Positions 34,827-43,057 of a stretch of DNA of 64,000 nt are shown in pieces. Source of the DNA: Streptomyces neyagawaensis (GTDB taxonomy: Bacteria > Actinomycetota > Actinomycetes > Streptomycetales > Streptomycetaceae); NCBI RefSeq assembly GCF_023516595.1, contig NZ_JAMGBG010000001.1, forward strand, positions 186,001-250,000. Direction: 5' to 3'. The notes under the pieces were generated by a model. It searched no databases. It had not been told where the DNA came from and saw only the letters and a list, made by a program, of their open reading frames with translations. How positions within the stretch are numbered: the stretch's first letter is position 1; each line of letters opens with the position of its first letter. The position numbers and the translations under genes are program-made.

Positions 34827-35425
34827 GCGTGCTCCAGTTCGGCGTCGCGGCTCAGCAGGTACGCGGCGAGCGCGATCAGCGCCCGGGTGGAGGAGTCCGG
34901 ATCGCGGGCGTCGCAGCGGACGAGCGGGGTCTCGGGCAGCAGGTCGAGGGCCTCGCGCACCTCGGCCAGGTCGTGCACGGGGGCGCCGTCGAAGTCGTTG
35001 ACGGCGACGGCGTACGGCAGGCCCAGGTCCTCCAGGGTGCCCATCACCTCGAAGGAGTCGGACAGCCGTCGGGTGTCGGCGAGGACCAGCGCGCCGAGGG
35101 CGCCGCGGGTCATGTCCGCCCAGAGCCGGGTGAAGCGCTGCTGTCCCGGAGTGCCGAACAGGTAGAGGACCAGGGACGGGTTGAGGGTGAGGCGGCCGAA
35201 GTCCAGCGCGACCGTGGTGGTGGTCTTGTCGCGGGTGCCGGCGAGGTCGTCGACGAGGGCACCGGCCTGCGTCAGGACCTCCTCGGTGCGCAGCGGCCGT
35301 ATCTCGGAGAGCGTGCCGACGAAGGTGGTCTTGCCGACCGCGAAGTGCCCGACGACGAGCACCTTGAGCGCGCGCCGCACGGTCGGCCGCAGATACACGT
35401 CGTCAGAGGCGGGCGCGAAGCCCAT
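34823..35425 (-). CDS. cvnD: Conservon small GTPase (CvnD type)
   Basis: This 200-aa Ras-like GTPase has the P-loop VVGHFAVGKTTFVGT, switch II region YLFGTPGQQRF and the NDFDG position that replaces NKxD. Conservon GTPases work with a membrane kinase-like protein, a roadblock protein and a DUF742 protein, forming a system likened to eukaryotic G-protein coupled signalling. Its start overlaps the DUF742 gene by 23 bp and its end overlaps the P450 by 4 bp. Confidence 0.92.
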   Translation of the reverse strand: MGFAPASDDVYLRPTVRRALKVLVVGHFAVGKTTFVGTLSEIRPLRTEEVLTQAGALVDDLAGTRDKTTTTVALDFGRLTLNPSLVLYLFGTPGQQRFTRLWADMTRGALGALVLADTRRLSDSFEVMGTLEDLGLPYAVAVNDFDGAPVHDLAEVREALDLLPETPLVRCDARDPDSSTRALIALAAYLLSRDAELEHA

Positions 35426-35801
35426 CGAGGACCTCCTGGAGGATGCCGGCGTCGAACCGCCGGACGGCCGAGGGGCGTTCCCCCTGCTCGAAGGGGTTGT
35501 GGAACCCGGGGGACGGAGTGCGGGTGGCGATGTGGCCGCTGTCCATGAGGTCGGCGACCAGCACCTTGGTGACGCTGACCGGAAGCCCGAGGTGCCCGGC
35601 GACCTCGCCCAGGGAGAGCGCGCCGTGGCGGCACAGCTCTGTCACCCGGCGCTTCTCCGGGGTCAGCCCGGTCGGCGGCGGGTCGTCGGCGGCGGTCAGC
35701 AGGGTGATCAGATCCAGGGTGTTGCGGGTGGGGCGGGCGCGGCCGTCGGTGACGACGTACGACCGCACCAGGCGCCCGCCGGGCCGGGGGCGGGGCGTCA
35801 T
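35403..35801 (-). CDS. cvnC: Conservon DUF742 protein (CvnC type)
   Basis: This 132-aa protein begins RPGGRLVRSYVVTDGR and contains a winged-helix-like region (HGALSLGEVAGHLGLPVSVTK shortened: ALSLGEVAGHLGLPVSV) typical of DUF742. The ATG at 35801 overlaps the roadblock gene stop as ATGA. It is the third conservon component and may bridge the GTPase and other partners; the biochemical role is not established. Confidence 0.9.
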   Translation of the reverse strand: MTPRPRPGGRLVRSYVVTDGRARPTRNTLDLITLLTAADDPPPTGLTPEKRRVTELCRHGALSLGEVAGHLGLPVSVTKVLVADLMDSGHIATRTPSPGFHNPFEQGERPSAVRRFDAGILQEVLDGLRARL

Positions 35802-36211
35802 GTCCGGCTGCCCGTGGCCGGCCTGGCCGGGGTGGACAGCTCCTTGCCGAGCCGGTCGACGAGTTTGTGCATGCGGTAGGTGACGGCCTCCATGTCCACC
35901 TCGACGCCGGTGGAGACGGCGAGGTAGGCGCCCTCGCCGGCGGCGACGAGGAAGACGTAGCCGTGCCCGAACTCGATCAGGGTCTGCCGCCAGGGGCTGG
36001 TGGACGGGCCGCAGAACTCGGCGGTGCTGCGGCTGATCGACTGGAGGCCGGAGAGGCCCGCGGCGAGGCGTTCGGCGTCGTCGCGGTCGATGCCGGCGGA
36101 GTGGGCGCGGAGCATGCCGTCGGCGGAGAGCAGGATCGCGTTGCGTGCCTCGGGCACCTTCAGCACGTCGTCGAGCATCCAGCCCAGCTCGTTGGTCGTG
36201 GGCTCGCTCAT
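35798..36211 (-). CDS. cvnB: Conservon roadblock/LC7 protein (CvnB type)
   Basis: This 137-aa protein starts TNELGWMLDDVLKVPEARNA and contains ILLSADGMLRAHSAGI and FLVAAGEGAYLAV, the roadblock/LC7 fold that regulates small GTPases. Both ends overlap neighbouring conservon genes by 4 bp (ATGA). It probably acts as a GAP-like or scaffold partner of the GTPase. Confidence 0.92.
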   Translation of the reverse strand: MSEPTTNELGWMLDDVLKVPEARNAILLSADGMLRAHSAGIDRDDAERLAAGLSGLQSISRSTAEFCGPSTSPWRQTLIEFGHGYVFLVAAGEGAYLAVSTGVEVDMEAVTYRMHKLVDRLGKELSTPARPATGSRT

Positions 36212-37524
36212 GCGCGGGGGGTCCCTTCGTTGTCATGGGGGGTGGAGGGCTCGGGGGCGATGATGTCGTCGTCGAGGATGCGCCCGGCGGCCCGGCCGAA
36301 GCGGGTACCGCGGGCGAAGGCGCCCATGATGCGGGCGTTCTCCTCGGGTGACCGGCCGGGCGGCTCCTCGGTGTCGAAGGGCTCCGGCTCGGGGGCCACC
36401 TGCCGTCGTGGGGTACGGCGGCGGCGCTTGGGGAGGCCGCCCTCGGTGCTGCCCTCGGTGACCGCCGGGCGGGGGGTGTCCTCGGGGGTGGGCGCCGGGC
36501 GGGCCGGGGCCTCGGGCGCGGCGGGCTCCAGGTGGGTGAGCAGCGCGGCCGGCAGGAGTGCCACGGCGCGGACGCCGCCGTAGGGGGAGCGGGTGTCCAC
36601 GGAGACGCTGAACCCGTAGCGCCGGGCGAGCACCCCGATGACGGCGAAGCCGAACCGGGGCGGGTCGCCGAGGCGGGTGACGTCCACGGCCCGGGCTCCG
36701 TCGAGCAGCGGGCCGGCGCTCTCGACGGCCTGGGCGTCCATGCCGACGCCGGCGTCGTCGATGATGACGCAGGCGCCGTTGTGCACGGTCTGCACGGTGA
36801 CCTCGACGGTGGTGTCGGGCTGCGAGTGGCGGGCGGCGTTGTCGAGCAGTTCGGCGAGGGCGAGGACGACGGGTTCCACGGCGCGGCTCTCGACCGCGAT
36901 GTCGACCTGGCCGTTGACCCGGATCCGCCGGTAGTCGCGGATGCGGGAGGTGGCGCCGCGGACGACGTCGATCAGCGGGGAGGTGGCCCGCTGGCGGCCC
37001 GGCCAGGATCCGCACAGGACGGCGATGGCCTGGGCGCGGCGGCCGAACTGGGCGTTGGTGTGGTCGATCTCCAGCAGGTCGCGCAGGACGTCGGGGTCGT
37101 CGTGCCGGTCCTGCATCTCGGCGATGGAGATCTGCTGTTCGTTGGCGAGGGCCTGGAGGGAGCGCATCGACGCCTGGAGGGCGGCCTTGGCGGAGCGGTC
37201 GGCGCGGGAGCGGGCGTGGTCGACGGCGACGGAGAAGAGGGCGAGGACCCGCTCCAGCTGTTTGCCGTACTCGGTGGCGGCGATCCGCGCGTCGCGCGGT
37301 CCGATGCCGGGGACGTCCTGGCCGGGGTGGTCGGCGAGCGCGGGCAGCCGGACCGAGACCAGATGGCGCAGCTCCTCCTCACGCGCCCGGACCTCGCGGA
37401 CCAGGTCGGCGTTCCGTCTGCGCTGCCGCGCGGTGATCCCGTGCTGGCGCAGCAGGAGCACGGCGGTGGCGAGCAGGGCCGCGGCAAGGCCCCAGGTCAC
37501 CGCCTGCGGTATCTGATCGGTCAT
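36208..37524 (-). CDS. cvnA: Conservon sensor histidine-kinase-like protein (CvnA type)
   Basis: This 438-aa membrane protein has one N-terminal transmembrane helix (VTWGLAAALLATAVLLL), a coiled region, and an HATPase_c domain with N-box ELLDNAARHS and G-box DDAGVGMD. A basic, proline-rich tail follows. It lacks the large extracellular sensing domain found in the second conservon (46623-49409). It is the first gene of the five-gene operon cvnA-cvnB-cvnC-cvnD-P450. Its promoter lies in 37525-37884. Confidence 0.9.
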   Translation of the reverse strand: MTDQIPQAVTWGLAAALLATAVLLLRQHGITARQRRRNADLVREVRAREEELRHLVSVRLPALADHPGQDVPGIGPRDARIAATEYGKQLERVLALFSVAVDHARSRADRSAKAALQASMRSLQALANEQQISIAEMQDRHDDPDVLRDLLEIDHTNAQFGRRAQAIAVLCGSWPGRQRATSPLIDVVRGATSRIRDYRRIRVNGQVDIAVESRAVEPVVLALAELLDNAARHSQPDTTVEVTVQTVHNGACVIIDDAGVGMDAQAVESAGPLLDGARAVDVTRLGDPPRFGFAVIGVLARRYGFSVSVDTRSPYGGVRAVALLPAALLTHLEPAAPEAPARPAPTPEDTPRPAVTEGSTEGGLPKRRRRTPRRQVAPEPEPFDTEEPPGRSPEENARIMGAFARGTRFGRAAGRILDDDIIAPEPSTPHDNEGTPRA

Positions 37525-37884
37525 GAAAGTCCACGAGTCCTTACGTCCTCAAGTCCCGGAACGTCCTCAGGTCCCGGACGGTGAACGCGGGTTGACGGAG
37601 CGCCCGACGTTAGTGATGCGGCCCCGGCGTGTCTTCCCGTGGCGCGCAGGGAAGTTGTCACAGGGCGCATCAGTGGCGCAAGGGGTGTGAAGGGGCCTGT
37701 GACCTTCCCTTCCGCATGATCGACCGACCGCACGGCATGGCAATCGCTTGCCGCGCTAGGGTGCCCCCACGGCCGGATCGGACTCCGAATCGTCTTTGAT
37801 CATGCACCAGTTGAAGCTTTCGCGGTCAGGAATCGTATGAGACCGCAAGGAAGCCGTCGGGATCGATGAACGGGAGGAGTGGCT
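37525..37884. promoter_or_regulatory. Divergent promoter region, conservon / AraC regulator
   Basis: This 360-bp region carries, at 37643-37659, the 17-mer cgcgcagggaagttgtc also found upstream of the CYP154-like gene. Nearer the AraC gene, gcggtc...gaccgc (about 37824-37852) forms a short inverted repeat in an AT-richer stretch containing ttgatcatgcaccagttgaa, a likely promoter zone. No further gene is visible. Confidence 0.45.
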
Positions 37885-38841
37885 TTGCCCGGGGGAAGCT
37901 ATGCCGTCGACGCGCTGAACACCGAGGAGCTTCAGCCGCGGGAGCGGGCCGACTTCTGGACCGAGCACATCGGCGAGTACCAGTCCCGGATGGGCTTCCG
38001 GTACGCCCGCGCGGAGAACTTCCGCGGGCGGACGGTCCGGCAGCGCACGGACACCTATCAACTGGTCAAGTACCGCTCGGACCGGATCGAGTACAGCCGG
38101 ACCGCGCACCATGTGCGCCAGGACCCCGACGAGGACTACCGGCTGCTGCTGCCGCTGGGCGGGGAGATCGTGCTGCGGCAGGACGGCGAGGAGGCGCGGC
38201 TGACGCCGGGCACCGGGGCGCTGGTCTCCTTCGGGTCGCCGTTCCAGTGTCTGCAGAGCGAAGCCGTCGACGCGTTCATCCTCACCGTTCCCGCCCGTGA
38301 GGTGAACGGCCGGCTGGGCTGCCGGGCGCCGGTGTCGGCCGGGCTGGACCTGACGCGGGGGCTCGGGCGGATCGTGGGCGGGATGCTGACCGCCCTGCAC
38401 GAGGAGCGGGAGCATCTGACCGACCCCGAGTTCGACGCCGTCTCCGACCGGGTGGTGGAGCTGGTGTGCATGCTGGCCGCCGGGGACGACCGCCCCGATG
38501 TGCCGGGGCAGTTGGGCGAGGTGGAGGCGATGGTCCGCCGTTATGTGCGCGACCATGTGGCCGACCCGGGGCTCACGGGGACGACGGTGGCGCGTGCCCT
38601 CGGCTGGTCGTTGCGGCAGATACAGCTCGCGTTGCAGCAGGCGGGCACCACGCCCCGTGAGCTGATCCGCGAGGAGCGGCTGCGGCTGGTGCGGGACCGG
38701 TTGCTGTGCGCGGAGTGCGAGCACCAGTCGATCACGGACCTGGCCTATTCCGCCGGTTTCTCCTCCGCGAGCGCCCTCAGCACGGCCTTCCGGCGGCGCT
38801 ACGGGGTGAGCCCGAGGGAGATGCGGCAGAGCCCGCGCTGA
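37885..38841 (+). CDS. AraC-family transcriptional regulator
   Basis: This regulator of about 318 aa has an N-terminal AraC_binding_2-type cupin domain (residues about 15-200) and a C-terminal double helix-turn-helix with ARALGWSLRQIQLALQQAG, SITDLAYSAGFSSASALSTA and FRRRYGVSPREMR. The TTG at 37885 is preferred because GGGAGGAG ends five bases upstream; the GTG at 37879 would overlap that site. It is divergent from the conservon, whose promoter it may influence. Confidence 0.88.
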   Translation: MPGGSYAVDALNTEELQPRERADFWTEHIGEYQSRMGFRYARAENFRGRTVRQRTDTYQLVKYRSDRIEYSRTAHHVRQDPDEDYRLLLPLGGEIVLRQDGEEARLTPGTGALVSFGSPFQCLQSEAVDAFILTVPAREVNGRLGCRAPVSAGLDLTRGLGRIVGGMLTALHEEREHLTDPEFDAVSDRVVELVCMLAAGDDRPDVPGQLGEVEAMVRRYVRDHVADPGLTGTTVARALGWSLRQIQLALQQAGTTPRELIREERLRLVRDRLLCAECEHQSITDLAYSAGFSSASALSTAFRRRYGVSPREMRQSPR

Positions 38842-39139
38842 CCGTGCGGCGGTGGGGGCGGCCCGGCGAGCGGCCTTTTGAAGGTCCTCGGACCGTCCGG
38901 TGACAGGTCACTCACAAGCCACACGGCACGGCCACGGAATGTGCGGGATGTCGGACGTCTCCCATCAGATGTCCGGATTCCGAGGTTGCGGAACTTGGCC
39001 GAGATTGCCCGTATGTGGCCCCTGCAGCTGCCGGATTTTTTCGCCGATAACCGGACCGGGCCATGTGAGATACGTCTCACCACATGCCCGGTCCGTCGAC
39101 GGGCGTCCGGCCACCGAGCGGAGCCCGGCCCGTCGCCTG
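38842..39139. other. Gene-free interval after the AraC regulator
   Basis: No gene was found. At 39053-39094 a long imperfect inverted repeat (ggaccgggccatgtgaga / tctcaccacatgcccggtcc, loop tacg) forms a hairpin of about 17 bp whose tip, gtgaga-tacg-tctcac, is perfect. It may terminate the AraC transcript or be an operator. Confidence 0.5.
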
Positions 39140-39358
39140 GGGGGTGTTGTGGAAGTCCAGAGCGGTGCCCGCGGTGTCCGGTGCGTGGCCTGGGGTCCCC
39201 CTGCTCGAAGAGCTTGGGGGAGTGCCGGACGAAGGCCCTCGTAGCGGCGCTACGTGGGCCTTTGGCCGGTGCGGCGAGTGGGGGTACCCCCTGCTCGAAG
39301 AGCTTGGGGGAGCGTGCCGGGCGCCGTGGGTGCTGTGCGGGACTTCCGCAACACCCCC
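39140..39358. mobile_element. Palindromic element E3, same core as E2 but different terminal repeats
   Basis: The arms gggggtgttgtggaagtcc (39140-39158) and its inverted copy (39340-39358) match at 18 of 19 positions. The right end is the G of the TAG stop of the convergent GAF-protein gene. The core repeats the E2 layout: two copies of the ccctgctcgaagagcttggg hairpin (around 39197-39223 and 39282-39312) around a central stem-loop (gccctc-gtagc-ggc-gctac-gtgggc). The length is 219 bp against 218 bp for E2. No coding capacity is evident. It may be a MITE-like element and a transcription terminator at the same time. Confidence 0.75.
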
Positions 39359-40374
39359 TACGGCCGCTGTCCCGGGAACGCGCCCGCGCCGAGCTGCTCG
39401 AAGCGCTCCTGCACATTGGCGGCGAAGGCCTGCTGCTCGGGGCCGGCGAAGGCCTGTCCCGTCACGCTCATGGCGACCGTCAGCACACCGCTGATGGGCG
39501 CGCCGGGCGAGGTGCGCACGGGGGTGCACAGGAAGTCGAACTCCTGGGGCTGCGGATAGTCGTACGTGCCGAGGTGCGCGCGGGAGAGGGTGGCCGCGCG
39601 GCCGCTGTGGAAGGCGTCGTCCATGGCGTTGAAGACGCCGACGGCGTCCAGGTGCGGCAGGGCGAGCCGGCCCGGGCTGAACTGCGGGACCATGCCGAAG
39701 GCCTGGCCCTGCTTGCCGTTGGCGTAGCGCAGCAGGTGGTTGGGCCCCTCGGTGAGCATGATGGGGAAGGGGGCGCCGTCGAACACCGCGAACAGCTCCT
39801 GCTGCTGGGCGAGCAGGCTGTCGCGCAGCTTGAAGTCGGCGAGCAGGGTCTCGGAGAGCTCCTGCATGGCCTCGCGTATCCGGCGGTCCCACTGGCGGGG
39901 CTCGAAGTCGGCGACACAGACGGTGCCGAGGATCATGCCGGTGTTGTCACGCAGGGGGGTGCCGAGGTACGAGCGGACGCCCAGGTCGTTGACGAGGGGG
40001 TTGCCCTTGAACCTGGGGTAGTCGAAGACGTCGTCCAGGGCGAGCTGGGACCCCTGGGCGACCGCATGGGGGCAGAAGCCGTAGTCGGCGGGCGCCTCAC
40101 GGGACAGTGCGCTCAGGTCGAAGGGGACGGCCGGGCTGTCCGGGCCGACCTTCTCACCGGGGGACGAGGGCGGGATGTACATGCCGCGGAACATCTGCCG
40201 CTCGTCGTTGATGAAGTTCACCATGGCCAGGGGCGAGCGGGTGAAGCTCGCGGCGAGCCGGGCCACCCGGTCGAAGGTGGCTTCCGCTTCCACGCTGTTG
40301 AGGCCGAGCACCTGCAGCCGTAGCCTGCGCTGTTCAGCGGCACGGAGTGCCTGGTCGGAGGTCAGGGGATCCAT
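39358..40374 (-). CDS. GAF-domain signalling protein
   Basis: This protein of about 338 aa has an N-terminal GAF domain (residues about 25-185) with FDRVARLAASFTRSPLAMVN, DYGFCPHAV and SYLGTPLRDNTGMILGTVCV, followed by a PAS-like second domain (LFAVFDGAPFPIMLTEGP, NHLLRYANG). No kinase, cyclase or DNA-binding output domain follows, so it probably acts by protein contact or as a regulator of another signalling protein. The ATG at 40374 gives the family-like start MDPLTSDQALRAAEQRRL. The stop codon touches element E3. Confidence 0.82.
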   Translation of the reverse strand: MDPLTSDQALRAAEQRRLRLQVLGLNSVEAEATFDRVARLAASFTRSPLAMVNFINDERQMFRGMYIPPSSPGEKVGPDSPAVPFDLSALSREAPADYGFCPHAVAQGSQLALDDVFDYPRFKGNPLVNDLGVRSYLGTPLRDNTGMILGTVCVADFEPRQWDRRIREAMQELSETLLADFKLRDSLLAQQQELFAVFDGAPFPIMLTEGPNHLLRYANGKQGQAFGMVPQFSPGRLALPHLDAVGVFNAMDDAFHSGRAATLSRAHLGTYDYPQPQEFDFLCTPVRTSPGAPISGVLTVAMSVTGQAFAGPEQQAFAANVQERFEQLGAGAFPGQRP

Positions 40375-41083
40375 ACCGCAGATGAAAGCAGAATCCAGGA
40401 CTCCACGGTTCACCACGGCCGTTAATTTATGTCCCGGATGCCTCACAGACAACGGTGGTCCCTCTAGGCTGACTTGATGGACAGTGCCACGGAAGGCCCT
40501 GACGGACCCCCTGCCTCACGGGCCCCGCCCTGTCGGCCAACCCGGGAACCTGCCCAAATTTCTTCGAGTTTCAACCTTCGGCGATCACTTCCCGCCAAAC
40601 CTTGAACGACAATCAAGCGGAAACGATTTTGCGTACGACAATCGTGCGATGGTCCGGTTTTCGACGGTCGTGCGTGCGCTTCCGGCTGAACGAGAGGGTG
40701 TCGAGCGGTGGGGCGAGTGCGGTTCGGGCTGCGGACCCCCGGTCTCACATGTGGGCTGGAACACCCTTCCACCCAAGTCATTTTCGCGCCAAGATCCACT
40801 GAGCGCACAGCGCCGCAGTACAGCATCCGGGACGGTCGGCCACTGTTCCGGTTAGGGACCTGTAGACGACAGGTTCCGGGGCCTGTCGTCGACAGACCTG
40901 AGTGAGGGCGCCCTGCCCCGCTGATCCACGGGGGACCCGGTACGAGGACGTCCGGGTGGCCACTTCAGACTCGTGAACCTGAAACACGCTCACCATCCGC
41001 CGGACTCGGCGCCCCCGGGGCCACGTGGAGGTCGAGCGCGCCATCACACAGGCACATCGACGCAACTGCGAAGGAGAGTTCCG
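40375..41083. promoter_or_regulatory. Long upstream region of the KS-ACP gene
   Basis: This 709-bp region is unusually AT-rich between about 40555 and 40650. It contains acgacaatc twice (about 40608 and 40638) and an inverted pair acgatt/aatcgt around 40629-40651. The gene at 41084 is preceded by the ribosome site aaggaga. The inverted repeat at 40859-40896 lies about 190 bp upstream. I see no convincing small gene; open frames here lack coding character. Confidence 0.5.
40859..40896. promoter_or_regulatory. Inverted repeat upstream of the KS-ACP gene
   Basis: The arms cctgtagacgacagg (40859-40873) and cctgtcgtcgacaga (40882-40896) are inverted partners with 13 of 15 matches, separated by ttccgggg. 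Each arm is itself a short palindrome (ctgt-acag, ctgtc-gacag). This is a good candidate for an operator (nested dyads) or an RNA attenuator controlling the KS-ACP/adenylation operon. Confidence 0.5.
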
Positions 41084-43057
41084 TTGAAGAAGTCGGACGT
41101 GGACGCACGGTCCGTGGCAGTGATCGGCATGGCCTGCCGACTCCCGGGGGCCGCCGGGACCGACGCACTGTGGAAGCTGCTGCGCGACGGCGTGGACGCC
41201 ACCAGCGAGACCCCACCGGAACGTTACGACGTGGACGCCCTCCACGAACCCCGACCAGGCCCCGGCAAGCTGGCCAGCAGGCGGGCCGGCTATGTGGAGG
41301 CGGCGGAGTTCGACGCCGAGTTCTTCGGACTGTCCGCCACCGAGGCGGTGGAACTCGACCCGCAACAGCGCCTGTTGCTGATGACCACCTGGGAGGCGCT
41401 GGAGGACGCGGGCCAGCTGCCGGACGCCCTGGCGGGCAGCCGTACCGGCGTCTTCGTGGGCAACACCCGCGCCGACTACCTGGAGCGCGCCCTGCGGCTC
41501 GGCCCCGACGGGGCGACCGCCGCCCAGCTGCACAACTTCCGCTCGCTGCTGCCGGCCCGGCTCTCCCACTTCTTCGACCTCCGCGGCCCCAGCATGGTCG
41601 TGGACACGGCGTGCTCGTCCTCGCTCACCGCCGTGCACAGCGCCGTGCAGAGCCTGCGCGCCAACGAGATCCCGCTCGCCGTGGTCGCCGGTGTGAACCT
41701 CAAACTCCGCCCCGACGAGGGCCAGGTGATGACCGCGGCCGGGGGCATGTCCGCGGACGGGCGCAGCAGGTTCGGTGACGCGAGCGCCGACGGGCACGCG
41801 CCCAGCGACGCCGTCGCCGTCGTCGTGCTGAAGCCCCTCGCCGACGCGGTCGCCGACGGGGACCGGATCCGCGCCGTCATCCAGGGCAGCGCCGTCGGCA
41901 ACGACGGCGGCACCAGCGACTCGGTGCTCAGCCCCTCCCTCACCGGCCAGCTCGACGTGCTGCGCTGGGCGTACGAGGACGCCGGGATCGACCCCGCAGA
42001 CGTCGACTACGTCGAGGCGCACGGCTCCGGCTCCCCCGTGTTCGACCCGTTGGAGCTGACCGCGCTCGGCAAGGTGCTGGGCGAGGGGCGCCCGGCGGAG
42101 CGGCCGCTGCTCGTCGGCTCGGTGAAGTCGAACATCGGTCACGCGGAGGCGGCGGGCGGACTGGCCGGGCTGATCAAGGCGGTGCTCTGCCTGGAGCACG
42201 GCGAGATCCCGGCCAGCCTCCATGTGGAGACCCCCAACCCCGCGGTCGCCTGGGACGAACTGCCGCTGGAGATACCCCGCTCGTCGCGTCCCCTGGGCGA
42301 CCACGGGCGTCCGGCTGTCATGGGCATATCCGGTCAGGGTTCCTCCGCGCTCAACGCCCATGTCGTCCTGCGCCAGGCCGAGCCCGCCAAGGAGACCTTC
42401 AAGGAGAGGCTCAAGGCGGTGCTGTCGATCACCACCTATGTGCTCCCGCTCTCCGCCCGGACGCCCGCCGCGCTGGACGCGCTGGCCCGGTCGTACGCGG
42501 AGTACCTCGACACCGGAGGGGCGGGCGCCGGGTACCCGGTGCGGGACATCTGCTTCAGCGCCGCGCTGCGCCGCCGCCACCACGAGCACCGGATGGCGGT
42601 GTCCGGCGCCACGCACGCGGAGCTGGTCGCCGCGCTCACCGGAACGCCGGGCGCACACGCCGCGCACGCCACCCGCGAGGTCGCCGACCGCTACCGCGCG
42701 GGCGAAGAGGTGGACTGGGAGAAGGAGTTCAAGGAGTTCAAGAAGGGCGCCCGCTTCGTCCCCCTCCCCCACTACCCGTGGCAGACCAAGCGCTACTGGG
42801 CCGGTGAGAGCACCCGCGGCGGCGGGGACCTGGAGAGCGATCTGTCGTCCTGGCTGCTGCGGGAGCACGCCCGCACCGGCTTCGACGACGGCTCCACCCT
42901 CACCGAGATCGGCATCGACTCGCTCGCCCGGCTCCGTATCGTGGTGGAGCTGACCAGGCGGTCCGGCCAGGAGGTCGACCCGGAGGAGTTCGGCCGCCTG
43001 CGCACCGTCGGCGAACTGCGCGAGTGGACCCGCGAGTTGGAGGCCGCCGCCCGATGA
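41084..43057 (+). CDS. Type I polyketide synthase fragment: KS-(AT remnant linker)-ACP, AT-less
   Basis: This is a 657-aa protein. A ketosynthase (residues about 10-430) has the catalytic triad Cys177 (DTACSSSL), His313 (EAHGSGS) and His353 (KSNIGHAEAAGG). The usual KS-AT linker (YVLPLSARTPAALDALARSY) follows. The acyltransferase is then missing: the text runs almost directly into the post-AT motif FVPLPHYPWQTKRYWAG. A C-terminal carrier domain has Ser613 in EIGIDSLARLR. The TTG at 41084 has aaggaga six bases upstream. The protein needs an acyltransferase or loading enzyme from elsewhere. It overlaps the adenylation gene by 4 bp. Confidence 0.88.
   Translation: MKKSDVDARSVAVIGMACRLPGAAGTDALWKLLRDGVDATSETPPERYDVDALHEPRPGPGKLASRRAGYVEAAEFDAEFFGLSATEAVELDPQQRLLLMTTWEALEDAGQLPDALAGSRTGVFVGNTRADYLERALRLGPDGATAAQLHNFRSLLPARLSHFFDLRGPSMVVDTACSSSLTAVHSAVQSLRANEIPLAVVAGVNLKLRPDEGQVMTAAGGMSADGRSRFGDASADGHAPSDAVAVVVLKPLADAVADGDRIRAVIQGSAVGNDGGTSDSVLSPSLTGQLDVLRWAYEDAGIDPADVDYVEAHGSGSPVFDPLELTALGKVLGEGRPAERPLLVGSVKSNIGHAEAAGGLAGLIKAVLCLEHGEIPASLHVETPNPAVAWDELPLEIPRSSRPLGDHGRPAVMGISGQGSSALNAHVVLRQAEPAKETFKERLKAVLSITTYVLPLSARTPAALDALARSYAEYLDTGGAGAGYPVRDICFSAALRRRHHEHRMAVSGATHAELVAALTGTPGAHAAHATREVADRYRAGEEVDWEKEFKEFKKGARFVPLPHYPWQTKRYWAGESTRGGGDLESDLSSWLLREHARTGFDDGSTLTEIGIDSLARLRIVVELTRRSGQEVDPEEFGRLRTVGELREWTRELEAAAR

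Noticed and set aside
40602..40802. Small gene upstream of the KS-ACP gene
   Set aside because: The frame lacks a ribosome site and typical third-position GC; the region looks like promoter DNA.
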